Notes under the pieces: generated by a model
What the model was told of the DNA's origin: nothing
The model's database searches: none
Seen by the model: only the letters and a program-made list of their open reading frames with translations
Source: CAYLPU01 sp964385635
GTDB lineage: Bacteria; Chloroflexota; Anaerolineae; B4-G1
Direction of reading: 5' to 3'
NCBI GenBank assembly: GCA_964385635.1
Contig: CAYLPU010000015.1
Span: 1-64,000 of the forward strand
Length of the DNA stretch: 64,000 nt
Program-made: the position numbers and the translations under genes
Shown: positions 17,335 through 25,382 of the stretch, piece after piece
Layout: every line of letters starts with the position of its first letter
Position numbering within the stretch: the stretch's first letter is position 1

Positions 17335-18720
17335 TCAGTCGTCTCTCAGCAAGATCGGCAGGTGGACAGTATACCCGTTGGCGATGATCGTGGCGGTGGA
17401 GGTGATGGTCTGGTAGCCCGGTGCGACGACGGTCACCGTGTTGGTGATGACCTGGGTCTCGGCAGTGCTCACGGCAACGGCGTACGTGACGGTGACTGCC
17501 GGTGTGGGGGTCAGCGTGCCGGACCAGCGCAGGGTGGAGGCATCGGTGTCGGTGACAGTGCCCAGCGTGGCAGTGAGGGTGCCGGGTAGGTAGGACAGGT
17601 ACGTGGGCACATTGTCGGTCAGGTTGACGGTGGTGGTGATGTCCCGAACGACGATGGTGTAGGTGACGGTCTGGCCGTGCATTGCTGTCTGTGTTGAGGC
17701 CGTCTTTTGTGCCTCACCCTCCTCTATCACGTCCTCGTCCCATCCGGCAAGTCTCGCCATCATCCACCAGAACGCCTGTCCCTTTCTCTTACAGTTGAAG
17801 AAGTGACTGTGCGGACAGTCGGCTGGCATGTCAGTATTGCAGTCCGCTGGGTGGGCGTTGCACCAGTCGTAACACCAGTTGCAGGTGTCATCCTCCCAGG
17901 GATAGAAGTTTCCGTCTGGGTCGTAGCTTTCGATGTCCGCAAAGTCGAACAGCGCTTTGTCGTTGGCCTGGCAGTAGGCGCGGATCTGGTCGTTGCGCTG
18001 GCGTAAGTTGCCGTTGGGCCCGGTGCCGTCCAGGTGGCCGGTCATGTAGACGAAAGTTACATCGGGGTAGTCCTGCTCGAGTTGGTTCATGGCGTCGAGG
18101 TAGACGTTGATGCCCCACTCGGTGTTGTCGCTCACGCCCCAGCACCAAGACCACATGACTACGTCGATCTCTGGGTGTGCGTTGAGATAGTTGCGGGTAG
18201 GGTTAACCCAAGCGGTGTTGCCCTCGTAGCCCAGGTCATCGAGGCGGGTGTGGAAGTTGAGGCTGCCTAAGGCTTGAGCGCCGTATTCGACCTGCATGCC
18301 GTGGGATGTACGGCCGTAGTAGATATGCAGGTTCTCAATTTGGGTCAATACCTCGGCGGGGATATTGGCGAATTCATCGGCTGCGGTGTGGTCGGCGATG
18401 ATAGCCTGGTGGGCCTCGATGCCGGAGTTAATCTGTGAGCCGTGGGAGGTGTGGGCATAGTGAAGCGCTAGTTCCTTCGCCTTTTCCAGCCAGTAATCCG
18501 GAATCTTGCTCAGGTCAGTGCAGGTGTGGTCAACGATGATCGGTTGCTGTGTCAGCCTATTCTCTGTTCTGGCTGTTGCAGAGGCTTCCACGGGGTTTTC
18601 GTCCCCCGTCGCGTCACGAGCCGCCGTTCTGGTAGTGGAGGCAGAGGTTATGATAGCCCCGTTCAACGTCATCAGCAGAGCCAGAACGAGAACCATTCCG
18701 AAGAGTCTTTGTGCTTTCAT
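17335..18720 (-). CDS. Secreted SGNH-like/DUF11 protein, tandem copy B
   Basis: A 461-residue secreted protein. Signal peptide at 1-30 (MKAQRLFGMVLVLALLMTLN). The central domain (about 60-320) has paired motifs YAHTSHGSQI and YYGRTSHGMQV, then IDVVMWSWCWGVSDN and VTFVYMTGHLDG, and a Cys-rich stretch (CNWCYDWCNAHPADC). The alternation of strands with conserved SHG, WSW and TGHxD suggests a hydrolase of SGNH-like fold, but I cannot name the reaction. A DUF11-like domain follows (TVTYTIVVRDITTTVNLTDN). The tail is VHLPILLRDD. ATG 18720 is chosen over an earlier in-frame start because AAAGGAGACG precedes it and the signal peptide follows. It is nearly identical to the next gene. Confidence 0.75.
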   Translation of the reverse strand: MKAQRLFGMVLVLALLMTLNGAIITSASTTRTAARDATGDENPVEASATARTENRLTQQPIIVDHTCTDLSKIPDYWLEKAKELALHYAHTSHGSQINSGIEAHQAIIADHTAADEFANIPAEVLTQIENLHIYYGRTSHGMQVEYGAQALGSLNFHTRLDDLGYEGNTAWVNPTRNYLNAHPEIDVVMWSWCWGVSDNTEWGINVYLDAMNQLEQDYPDVTFVYMTGHLDGTGPNGNLRQRNDQIRAYCQANDKALFDFADIESYDPDGNFYPWEDDTCNWCYDWCNAHPADCNTDMPADCPHSHFFNCKRKGQAFWWMMARLAGWDEDVIEEGEAQKTASTQTAMHGQTVTYTIVVRDITTTVNLTDNVPTYLSYLPGTLTATLGTVTDTDASTLRWSGTLTPTPAVTVTYAVAVSTAETQVITNTVTVVAPGYQTITSTATIIANGYTVHLPILLRDD

Positions 18721-18745
18721 TTTGCGTCTCCTTTCGATTGATCTG
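17383..18745. repeat. Direct duplication, copy 1 (partner 19193-20555)
   Basis: About 1.36 kb repeated in direct orientation with an offset of exactly 1810 bp. It covers most of the SGNH-like gene and its ribosome-binding region. Differences are few and scattered (for example GGTCAGTGCAGGTGTGG against GGTCGGTGCAGGTATGG near 18525/20335), which indicates a very recent duplication or gene conversion. Confidence 0.9.
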
Positions 18746-18749
18746 AGTT

Positions 18750-18800
18750 GTAGGGCAATTCGGCAAATTGCCCCTGGGACAAGTTGCCAACTTGTCCTAC
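18750..18800 (+). repeat. 51-bp double-hairpin dispersed repeat, copy 1
   Basis: Two adjacent palindromes, GGGCAATTCGGCAAATTGCCC and GGACAAGTTGCCAACTTGTCC, bounded by GTA and TAC. A second copy with three to four changes is at 48431-48481, 30 kb away in the conflict array. It lies between two of the secreted-protein genes. Confidence 0.85.
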
Positions 18801-18811
18801 ACCCCGTATGA

Positions 18812-20530
18812 TCATGGACCGTAGCTACGCAGGACGAGCGGCAGGTAGACGTCGAAGTGTGGCCAGAAGCCGTTGTTGGACAGGGCCGACCAGTCCCCGT
18901 TACCGTTTTGGCTCTTGAGCGCGAAGTAGACGGTGTTGCCTCCGTAAGGCACCGTCGCCGTGAAGGTCTCGGCGCTGCCTGGCAGGGTGCCGGTGAGGAG
19001 AGAAGCGTCGGTCCAGTTAACCTCGGTGATGAGCGTGCCGGAATAGCGCAGCGTGGTGGTGACGGCATCCGCTGGCGCGGCCCAGCCCAATGTGGTGGTC
19101 AGCGTGCCGGCCAGCGTGCCGGTGCCCATGACGGCGCGAGTCACGCGCAGATCAGTGACAGCGGCGGGCGGGGAACCGTCGTGCTCATTGGCGATGATCA
19201 TAGCGGTGGAGGTGAGGGTCTGGTAGCCCGGTGCGACGATGGTCGCCGTGTTGGTGATGACCTGGGTCTCGGCAGTGCTCACGGCAACGGCGTACGTGAC
19301 GGTGACTGCCGGTGTGGGGGTCAGCGTGCCGGACCAGCGCAGGGTGGAGGCATCGGTGTCGGTGACAGTGCCCAGCGTGGCAGTGAGGGTGCCGGGTAGG
19401 TAGGACAGGTACGTGGGCACATTGTCGGTCAGGTTGACGGTGGTGGTGATGTCCCGAACGACGATGGTGTAGGTGACGGTCTGGCCGTGCATTGCTGTCT
19501 GTGTTGAGGCCGTCTTTTGTGCCTCACCCTCCTCTATCACGTCCTCGTCCCATCCGGCAAGTCTCGCCATCATCCACCAGAACGCCTGTCCCTTTCTCTT
19601 ACAGTTGAAGAAGTGACTGTGCGGACAGTCGGCTGGCATGTCAGTATTGCAGTCCGCTGGGTGGGCGTTGCACCAGTCGTAACACCAGTTGCAGGTGTCA
19701 TCCTCCCAGGGATAGAAGTTTCCGTCTGGGTCGTAGCTTTCGATGTCCGCAAAGTCGAACAGCGCTTTGTCGTTGGCCTGGCAGTAGGCGCGGATCTGGT
19801 CGTTGCGCTGGCGTAAGTTGCCGTTGGGCCCGGTGCCGTCCAGGTGGCCGGTCATGTAGACGAAAGTTACATCGGGGTAGTCCTGCTCGAGTTGGTTCAT
19901 GGCGTCGAGGTAGACGTTGATGCCCCACTCGGTGTTGTCGCTCACGCCCCAGCACCAAGACCACATGACTACGTCGATCTCTGGGTGTGCGTTGAGATAG
20001 TTGCGGGTAGGGTTAACCCAAGCGGTGTTGCCCTCGTAGCCCAGGTCATCGAGGCGGGTGTGGAAGTTGAGGCTGCCTAAGGCTTGAGCGCCGTATTCGA
20101 CCTGCATGCCGTGGGATGTACGGCCGTAGTAGATATGCAGGTTCTCAATTTGGGTCAATACCTCGGCGGGGATATTGGCGAATTCATCGGCTGCGGTGTG
20201 GTCGGCGATGATAGCCTGGTGGGCCTCGATGCCGGAGTTAATCTGTGAGCCGTGGGAGGTGTGGGCATAGTGAAGCGCTAGTTCCTTCGCCTTTTCCAGC
20301 CAGTAATCCGGAATCTTGCTCAGGTCGGTGCAGGTATGGTCAACGATGATCGGTGGCTGTGTCAGCCTATTCTCTGTTGTGGCTGTTGCAGAGGCTTCCA
20401 CGGGGTTTTCGTCCCCCGTCGCGTCACGAGCCGTCGTTCTGGTAGTGGAGGCAGAAGTCATGATAGCCCCGTTCAACGTCATCAGCAGGGCCAGAACGAG
20501 AAACATTCCGAAGAACTTTTGTACCTTCAT
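18812..20530 (-). CDS. Secreted SGNH-like/DUF11 protein with extra C-terminal domain, tandem copy A
   Basis: A 572-residue secreted protein, a near-identical copy of the neighbour over its first 445 residues (signal peptide, SHG/WSWCW domain, DUF11-like domain). It differs by about 115 extra C-terminal residues: a fibronectin-III-like domain (VTDLRVTRAVMGTGTLAGTL, ending ALSNNGFWPHFDVYLPLVLR). That ending also closes the beta-helix protein encoded upstream. The longer copy is probably the ancestral form, and copy B lost or never received the last domain. AAAGGAGACG precedes ATG 20530. The function is unknown; an extracellular hydrolase is plausible. Confidence 0.78.
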   Translation of the reverse strand: MKVQKFFGMFLVLALLMTLNGAIMTSASTTRTTARDATGDENPVEASATATTENRLTQPPIIVDHTCTDLSKIPDYWLEKAKELALHYAHTSHGSQINSGIEAHQAIIADHTAADEFANIPAEVLTQIENLHIYYGRTSHGMQVEYGAQALGSLNFHTRLDDLGYEGNTAWVNPTRNYLNAHPEIDVVMWSWCWGVSDNTEWGINVYLDAMNQLEQDYPDVTFVYMTGHLDGTGPNGNLRQRNDQIRAYCQANDKALFDFADIESYDPDGNFYPWEDDTCNWCYDWCNAHPADCNTDMPADCPHSHFFNCKRKGQAFWWMMARLAGWDEDVIEEGEAQKTASTQTAMHGQTVTYTIVVRDITTTVNLTDNVPTYLSYLPGTLTATLGTVTDTDASTLRWSGTLTPTPAVTVTYAVAVSTAETQVITNTATIVAPGYQTLTSTAMIIANEHDGSPPAAVTDLRVTRAVMGTGTLAGTLTTTLGWAAPADAVTTTLRYSGTLITEVNWTDASLLTGTLPGSAETFTATVPYGGNTVYFALKSQNGNGDWSALSNNGFWPHFDVYLPLVLRSYGP

Positions 20531-20555
20531 TTTACGTCTCCTTTCAGTTGATCTG
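19193..20555. repeat. Direct duplication, copy 2 (partner 17383-18745)
   Basis: Second copy of the 1.36-kb duplication; see the partner. Similarity is lost upstream, where copy 1 has a hairpin repeat (18750-18800) and copy 2 has A/T-rich degenerate repeats. Confidence 0.9.
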
Positions 20556-20584
20556 GTAGGCGCTTTTTTGTCAAATGGTCCGTA

Positions 20585-20702
20585 CTTTTATCACGAATGG
20601 CACGAATATGCGAATTCCACGAATGTTTGACTATGATTTAGGGGCTATCTCCCTATCTCTGTGGTTCTCTGTGTCTTCTCCGTGTAACTCTGTGTAACGA
20701 CT
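20585..20702 (+). repeat. Non-coding gap with degenerate repeats and a dispersed 56-bp repeat
   Basis: The part 20589-20630 has repeated CACGAAT words. The part 20643-20698 reads GGCTATCTCCCTATCTCTGT and on to GTGTAACTCTGTGTAAC; the same sequence occurs in reverse orientation at 52555-52615. No gene is visible here. Confidence 0.75.
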
Positions 20703-20732
20703 GTAGTTCGGCTTGTCCTACAACCCGCATGA

Positions 20733-22286
20733 TTATGGACCGTAGCCACGCAGGACGAGCGGCAGGTAGACGTCGAGGTGTGGCCAGAAACCGTTGTTGG
20801 ACAGGGCCGACCAGTCCCCTGCACCGTTCTGGGATTTGAGAGCGAAGCAGGCGCTGCCGCCGGTGTAGGGGACGGAGGTGGTGAGCCATTCGGTGCTGCC
20901 GGGCGCGGAAGCGGTGAAAGGTACGGCGATGGCGACGGCGCTATCCCAGTTGGTGTCGCTGATGAGGGTGCCGGAGTAGCGCAGTGTGTAGGTGATGCCG
21001 TCCGCCGGCGCGGTCCAGCGCAGCGTACCGGTCAACGTGCCGGTGTCCGTGACGGCCTGGGAGACGCGCAGATCAGTCACGGCGGCGGGTGGGGGAGCGC
21101 CGTACTCATCACCGCCCACGTCGGGGGCCGCGCCGATGGGCCGCTCGTCGCCGTCGTAGTCATCCGACACGTTGGCCAGCGTCGCCGCCTGGTCAATCGC
21201 GCCGCTGGCCGTGGACGTGAGGTGCAGGTCCCCCGAGGTAGCGTCCACGAACCAGTCCACCCCGGCGTTGGTGACGTTGCCCACCAGGGTGCCCTGGGCC
21301 CCGTCCCGGTCGTGCAGGATGTTCATGTTGGTCAGGTTGTAGGCAAAGGTTCCCTGGCTCTCTGGATAGCGCGCCTCCATGCCCCAGGTCAGGCCCGGGC
21401 TGGGGTTGAGCAGCATGGCCGTGTTGTGCGCCACCAGCCAGCCCTGGGCGCGGGTCATCTCGATGGCCACATCGTGCTCCAGGCTGCTGTAGATGAAGTT
21501 GTTGCGCACGAAACCACCGGTATGGTTCACGCCGCTTTCTCCGGGGTTGCCGAAGGCGATCCCCCGGTAGCAGTCAATGAGCAGATTGCGTTCCACCACC
21601 GTGTCCGAGGATTCATTCCAGAACAGGATGGTGGGGCCGGTATAACCCTCGTTCCCCCGTATGCGGTACCATTCGTTGTCTCGTATCACCCAGTTGCGAG
21701 TTCGGTGGGCACTGATGCCGTTGGTGTAGTCAGTGGGTGCGCTACTCGTATACTCCAGGCGCGAGCAGGCCAACAGTCCATCCTCGCTCCAGTCCGACCC
21801 AGGGTTGATCTTAACGATCTGTTGTCCCGTGTCCAGGATGTGCAGGTTATACAGGATGGGTCGGTCTTTGCCTTGGACGGACACCCCATGGTTGCCAACG
21901 CTGCGGATGGTGAGGTCGGCGATCGTGATGTCGTCGGCGTCAATCAGGAAGCCATGCATGTGCCCGGTGCCCATCCCTCCCAGATCCAGAATCACGCCTT
22001 CACGTTGGCCGGTGGCCCCACGGATTGTGATGCCGTCATTCACAACGTGGATGATGTTTTCCATGTGGTAAACGCCGGCCTCAATCATGATTGTGGTGCC
22101 AGCCGCTGCATTGTACGCCTGGTTGCGCAACTCTGGTTCTGAGGAGATTGTGATGGTGGGGCCGGTAGGGGGTGACAAGGGGGGACATCTGTCCGATTGG
22201 GTTGCGCCCGGCCCCGGAGAAGCCAGCGCGACCATGCCGGTCAGCAGGCTCAAGACGAGCGCCATCGTCAAGACTCGGTTACCCAT
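20733..22286 (-). CDS. Secreted right-handed beta-helix protein
   Basis: A 517-residue secreted protein. Signal peptide 1-29 (MALVLSLLTGMVALASPGPG). Residues about 45-380 form a parallel beta-helix: a pectate-lyase-like opening (AAAGTTIMIEAGVYHMENII) and repeated turns GITIRGATG, DITIADLTIRSVGNHGVSVQ, WVIRDNEWYRIRG, TVVERNLLIDCYRG and GGFVRNNFIYSS. A DUF1565/choice-of-anchor-type end follows (DYDGDERPIGAAPDVGGDEY), then a fibronectin-III-like domain and the tail ALSNNGFWPHLDVYLPLVLR shared with the next gene. Such proteins bind or cleave polysaccharides; which one is unknown. The ribosome-binding site is GGGAGG. It is probably the first gene of the secreted-protein operon. Confidence 0.85.
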   Translation of the reverse strand: MGNRVLTMALVLSLLTGMVALASPGPGATQSDRCPPLSPPTGPTITISSEPELRNQAYNAAAGTTIMIEAGVYHMENIIHVVNDGITIRGATGQREGVILDLGGMGTGHMHGFLIDADDITIADLTIRSVGNHGVSVQGKDRPILYNLHILDTGQQIVKINPGSDWSEDGLLACSRLEYTSSAPTDYTNGISAHRTRNWVIRDNEWYRIRGNEGYTGPTILFWNESSDTVVERNLLIDCYRGIAFGNPGESGVNHTGGFVRNNFIYSSLEHDVAIEMTRAQGWLVAHNTAMLLNPSPGLTWGMEARYPESQGTFAYNLTNMNILHDRDGAQGTLVGNVTNAGVDWFVDATSGDLHLTSTASGAIDQAATLANVSDDYDGDERPIGAAPDVGGDEYGAPPPAAVTDLRVSQAVTDTGTLTGTLRWTAPADGITYTLRYSGTLISDTNWDSAVAIAVPFTASAPGSTEWLTTSVPYTGGSACFALKSQNGAGDWSALSNNGFWPHLDVYLPLVLRGYGP

Positions 22287-22441
22287 CCTTCGTGATCCTC
22301 CCGCCTTCCCCCCGCTCCCGCTTTGGTTTCCTGGGTTCTTCTGGTTCCCTGGGGGGGATACCTATAGGATACCAGAGAACGCGAGAGATAGCAATGGCGC
22401 GTTGGTACTATATGGGCGCGTGCGGTGAGGCGCTACCCCAA

Positions 22442-22470
22442 TTGCATCCCGCGCCTTTTTGTGCTAAACT
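22442..22470 (+). promoter_or_regulatory. Sigma70-type promoter of glycosyltransferase gene
   Basis: TTGCAT (22442-22447), 17-bp spacer, TAAACT (22465-22470), about 50 bp before the ATG at 22521. The spacer end CTTTTTGTGC matches that of the DUF104/PIN promoter at 9771. Confidence 0.5.
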
Positions 22471-22520
22471 GGATACCGGGTGCGGCGGTGGGCGGCGCAG
22501 AGGCACGGGAGCGACAGGTA

Positions 22521-23879
22521 ATGAGCACTATTGGCATCTTTCACTACAAGGTCGGCGGGACGGATGGGGTCTCGCTGGAGATAAACAAATGGAAGCGGGT
22601 GCTGGAGGAGATGGGGCACACGGTGCGCCTCTGTGCGGGCGACCTGGGCGCGGTCGAGGGCACGCTGATCGAGGGATTGTATCACCATCGCCCGGACGTT
22701 GAGCGGCTGGACCGGAACACGTTCCGCGAGTTGAGCGATTTCGCCAGCGAATCGGAATACAAGACTGAGGTTTATCGGATCGCCGGCGTGATTGAGCGGG
22801 AGGTGCGGGACTTCGTGGAGCGGGAGAGAGTTGATTTCCTCATCCCGCAGAATGTCTGGTCGGTTGCCATGAGCCTTCCGGCCGCCATCGCGCTGGTGCG
22901 GGTGATGCGCGAGTTGCAACTGGACACGCTGGCCCAGCATCACGACTTCTACTGGGAGCGGACAGGTGGGGTATCCCTCACCTGTGGGACGGCCATCGAG
23001 ATCGCCGATAAGTACCTGCCGCCGCGTGACCCGTTGATCCGGCACGCGGTCATCAACAGCCTGGCGCAGCGGGAACTGTCCGAGCGTAAAGGGATCGAGG
23101 CCAGCGTAGTGCCCAACGTCTTCGACTTTGACGGCCCGGACTGGCAGCCCGACGACTACAATCGGGATTTCCGCGCCCGCATCGGGTTGCGGGAGAACGA
23201 CGTCATGGTATTGCAGGCCACTCGCATCGTCCGGCGCAAGGGGATCGAACTGGCGGCCGATTTCGTGAAGGCGCTGGGCAGCCCGGAGCGCCGTGCGCGG
23301 CTCAAGCGGTATGGGCTGTACGATGGGCGTCCTTTCGACGACGACAGCCGGATCGTGCTGGTGCTGGCCGGGTACTCGGAGGACCCGAGCGGGCGTTACG
23401 TCAACTTGCTCAGGCAAAAGGTCGAGCGGGCGGGAGTTGAGGCCCTCTTCATCTCCGATTTGGTGGGGGGGCGGCGGCAGACGCGGGGTGGGCAGAAGAT
23501 TTACTCCCTGTGGGATATGTACGTCTTCGCCGACTTTGTCACCTACCCCAGCCTGTGGGAGGGGTGGGGCAATCAGTTCCTTGAGGCGCTGCGGGCCCGG
23601 CTCCCACTGGTGTTGTTCGAGTATCCGGTCTACCGGGCCGACATCCGGGACAAGGGCTTCCGGGTTGTCTCCCTGGGCAGCGAGATCCAGGGCCGGGATG
23701 ACCTGGGGCTGGTGGAGGTGGGGGCGGGGGTCGTCGAGGCGGCTGCAGACCAGGCGGTGGCCTTGCTCACCGACGCACGCTTGCGCCAGGAGACGGTCGA
23801 GCACAACTTCCAGGTCGGCCGTCAGCACTACTCAATGGAGGCTCTGCGGGGCTACCTGACGCGGCTGATGGAGCAATAG
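22521..23879 (+). CDS. GT4-type glycosyltransferase
   Basis: A 452-residue cytoplasmic glycosyltransferase of GT-B fold. The N-terminal half starts IGIFHYKVGGTDGVSLEI, with the glycine-rich loop that contacts the donor. The C-terminal half has VVPNVFDFD, LQATRIVRRKGIELA (the Arg/Lys that bind the diphosphate), DMYVFADFVTYPSLWEGWGN (family E..G.. region) and FLEALRARLPLVLFEYP. The donor sugar and acceptor cannot be told from sequence. ATG 22521 is preferred because the family opening follows immediately; an upstream ATG at 22425 would add 32 residues without similarity and would lie before the promoter. It stands alone between divergent and convergent genes. Confidence 0.88.
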   Translation: MSTIGIFHYKVGGTDGVSLEINKWKRVLEEMGHTVRLCAGDLGAVEGTLIEGLYHHRPDVERLDRNTFRELSDFASESEYKTEVYRIAGVIEREVRDFVERERVDFLIPQNVWSVAMSLPAAIALVRVMRELQLDTLAQHHDFYWERTGGVSLTCGTAIEIADKYLPPRDPLIRHAVINSLAQRELSERKGIEASVVPNVFDFDGPDWQPDDYNRDFRARIGLRENDVMVLQATRIVRRKGIELAADFVKALGSPERRARLKRYGLYDGRPFDDDSRIVLVLAGYSEDPSGRYVNLLRQKVERAGVEALFISDLVGGRRQTRGGQKIYSLWDMYVFADFVTYPSLWEGWGNQFLEALRARLPLVLFEYPVYRADIRDKGFRVVSLGSEIQGRDDLGLVEVGAGVVEAAADQAVALLTDARLRQETVEHNFQVGRQHYSMEALRGYLTRLMEQ

Positions 23880-23915
23880 CGAGGTGCGGCTTTTCCCCCG
23901 ATGTGATAGGGGTGT

Positions 23916-24611
23916 TCAGGCAGTATCTTCGACCTCGAAGAAGTAGCCGGCGCCGGGCACAGTGTGGATGAAATGGGGCTTGTTGGGATCGGCGTCGATC
24001 TTTCGGCGGAGCCGGTAGATGAACTGCTTGACCAAATCTGTCTCGCCCACGTATTCCGGGCCCCACACGCGGGCGAGAATGGCGTCTCTGCTCAGAACCT
24101 TGCCAGCGTGGCGCACGAGGTAATCGAGCATTTCGAATTCGGTTGGAGTCAAGTGGATGATCTTCCCGTGAACCACGGCGTGACGGCGGGATCGGTCCAG
24201 CACGAACGCTCCATCGGTGAAAACGAGAATGTCGGGGGTCTCCTCTTTGCTGGAGGTACGCCTCAGGCAGGCGGTCAGGCGAGAGAGCAGTTCCCGTTGG
24301 CTGAAGGGCTTGATGATGTAATCATCGGCGCCTAGCGCCAGCCCGCGCACGATGTCATCCACCGCTCCCTTGGCGGTGAGGAAGATGATCGGAACCGCGG
24401 TCATCTCACGCAGGCGACGGCAGGTCTCAAAGCCATCGTGCATAGGCATCATCACGTCCAGGACAATGGCATCGGGATGTGTCTCATACGCTCGACGTAG
24501 ACCTTCGAGGCCGTCGGTGGCCAGGACAACTTCGAAGCCGTTTCTGGTCAGGGTAAGTTTTAAGATGCGCAGTATGTCTGCGTCGTCGTCAATGACCAAG
24601 ATACGGGACAT
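23916..24611 (-). CDS. OmpR-type response regulator
   Basis: A 231-residue two-component response regulator. The receiver domain (1-120) has the acidic pair DDD near the start, the phosphorylated Asp in AIVLDVMMP (about 51-54), Thr in IIFLTAKG and Lys in DDYIIKPFS. The winged-helix domain (about 135-228) has LTPTEFEMLDYLVRHAGKVL, then LVKQFIYRLRRKID and VPGAGYFF. It should bind DNA as a phosphorylation-dependent dimer. No histidine kinase is adjacent, so it is an orphan; target genes are unknown. A GCGAGGACA sequence precedes ATG 24611. Confidence 0.95.
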   Translation of the reverse strand: MSRILVIDDDADILRILKLTLTRNGFEVVLATDGLEGLRRAYETHPDAIVLDVMMPMHDGFETCRRLREMTAVPIIFLTAKGAVDDIVRGLALGADDYIIKPFSQRELLSRLTACLRRTSSKEETPDILVFTDGAFVLDRSRRHAVVHGKIIHLTPTEFEMLDYLVRHAGKVLSRDAILARVWGPEYVGETDLVKQFIYRLRRKIDADPNKPHFIHTVPGAGYFFEVEDTA

Positions 24612-24674
24612 TGTCCTCGCTTTGCTCCTTTCGATTGCCGTCCACCTGGCTCGTCTGTACTGTGCGTAAATGTA

Positions 24675-25382
24675 TCACAATTGCGAAGTGCTGTCAAGCG
24701 TTGATCTCATCCGCCGGCGCCATAGCCATCCCACAGCAGCGGTGGCGATTGCCTCCACGACCAGCAGGCCGACGACAGTCATAGCCACGTCCATCCAGAA
24801 GCGTATAGGGAACAGGCGAATCAAAGTGTCCGAGTAGGGGAAGATCCAACTGTCGCCTTCAAAGAAGAGGCGGTGAAACGTGGTAAAGAACTCCCCCCAA
24901 CTCAGCACCATGTACACGGCGACGGTTCCCAGCAATCCCAGGGTGAGGGTGCTGCCGCTCAAGAGCGCGGCAGGGGCGCGCCGACGCGCGTGGCTCGTAG
25001 CGAGCAGTGTTGTTATCCCTCCAAGCAAACCCAGTGCGGCGACGATGCCGGCCGTCATCATTCCATTGTACACCACCTGCACATCGGCCATGTGAATCAG
25101 TTCCCGCTCGCTGAAAGCAGGCTCGCCACCGGGGAGTCGCAGGTTGGCCAGGAGCGAGAGATGCGCGTTGGTCGCCAGGTACTCCACGCAAGTTTCGGCC
25201 AGGCGGGTACGCTCCGCCGTGGAGAGGCCGAAGGGGTCGGGCGGGAAATCTGTCTTCCCATACTCCCAGTGCACAAACCAGTGACCGGTCACGATGCGCA
25301 AGTCGGCCGCGACTAGAAGGACGGGCAAGGCCAGCACAAGCAGTCCTTGAATCAGGCGAGCCAATCGTGTGTGAAGCATCAT
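24675..25382 (-). CDS. TIGR01906/DUF1461 integral membrane protein
   Basis: A 235-residue protein with four predicted membrane helices (about 10-28, 110-132, 140-160 and 195-218). Family signatures are present: FSERELIHMADVQVVYNGM in the extracytoplasmic part and FFEGDSWIFPYSDTLIRLFP. The function of this family is not known. The start overlaps the stop of the fused spermidine synthase gene by 4 bp (ATGA), so the two are translationally coupled. Confidence 0.85.
   Translation of the reverse strand: MMLHTRLARLIQGLLVLALPVLLVAADLRIVTGHWFVHWEYGKTDFPPDPFGLSTAERTRLAETCVEYLATNAHLSLLANLRLPGGEPAFSERELIHMADVQVVYNGMMTAGIVAALGLLGGITTLLATSHARRRAPAALLSGSTLTLGLLGTVAVYMVLSWGEFFTTFHRLFFEGDSWIFPYSDTLIRLFPIRFWMDVAMTVVGLLVVEAIATAAVGWLWRRRMRSTLDSTSQL

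Noticed and set aside
15954..17387. Plus-strand open frame of 477 codons opposite the FG-GAP gene
   Set aside because: Its repeats mirror the calcium-binding repeats of the minus-strand gene. No signal peptide or domain is present.
20778..22142. Plus-strand open frame of 454 codons opposite the beta-helix gene
   Set aside because: Antisense to a convincing secreted beta-helix protein with signal peptide; the product shows no family features.
22464..23828. Minus-strand open frame opposite the glycosyltransferase
   Set aside because: The plus strand has the complete glycosyltransferase motifs; the reverse product is proline-rich without domains.
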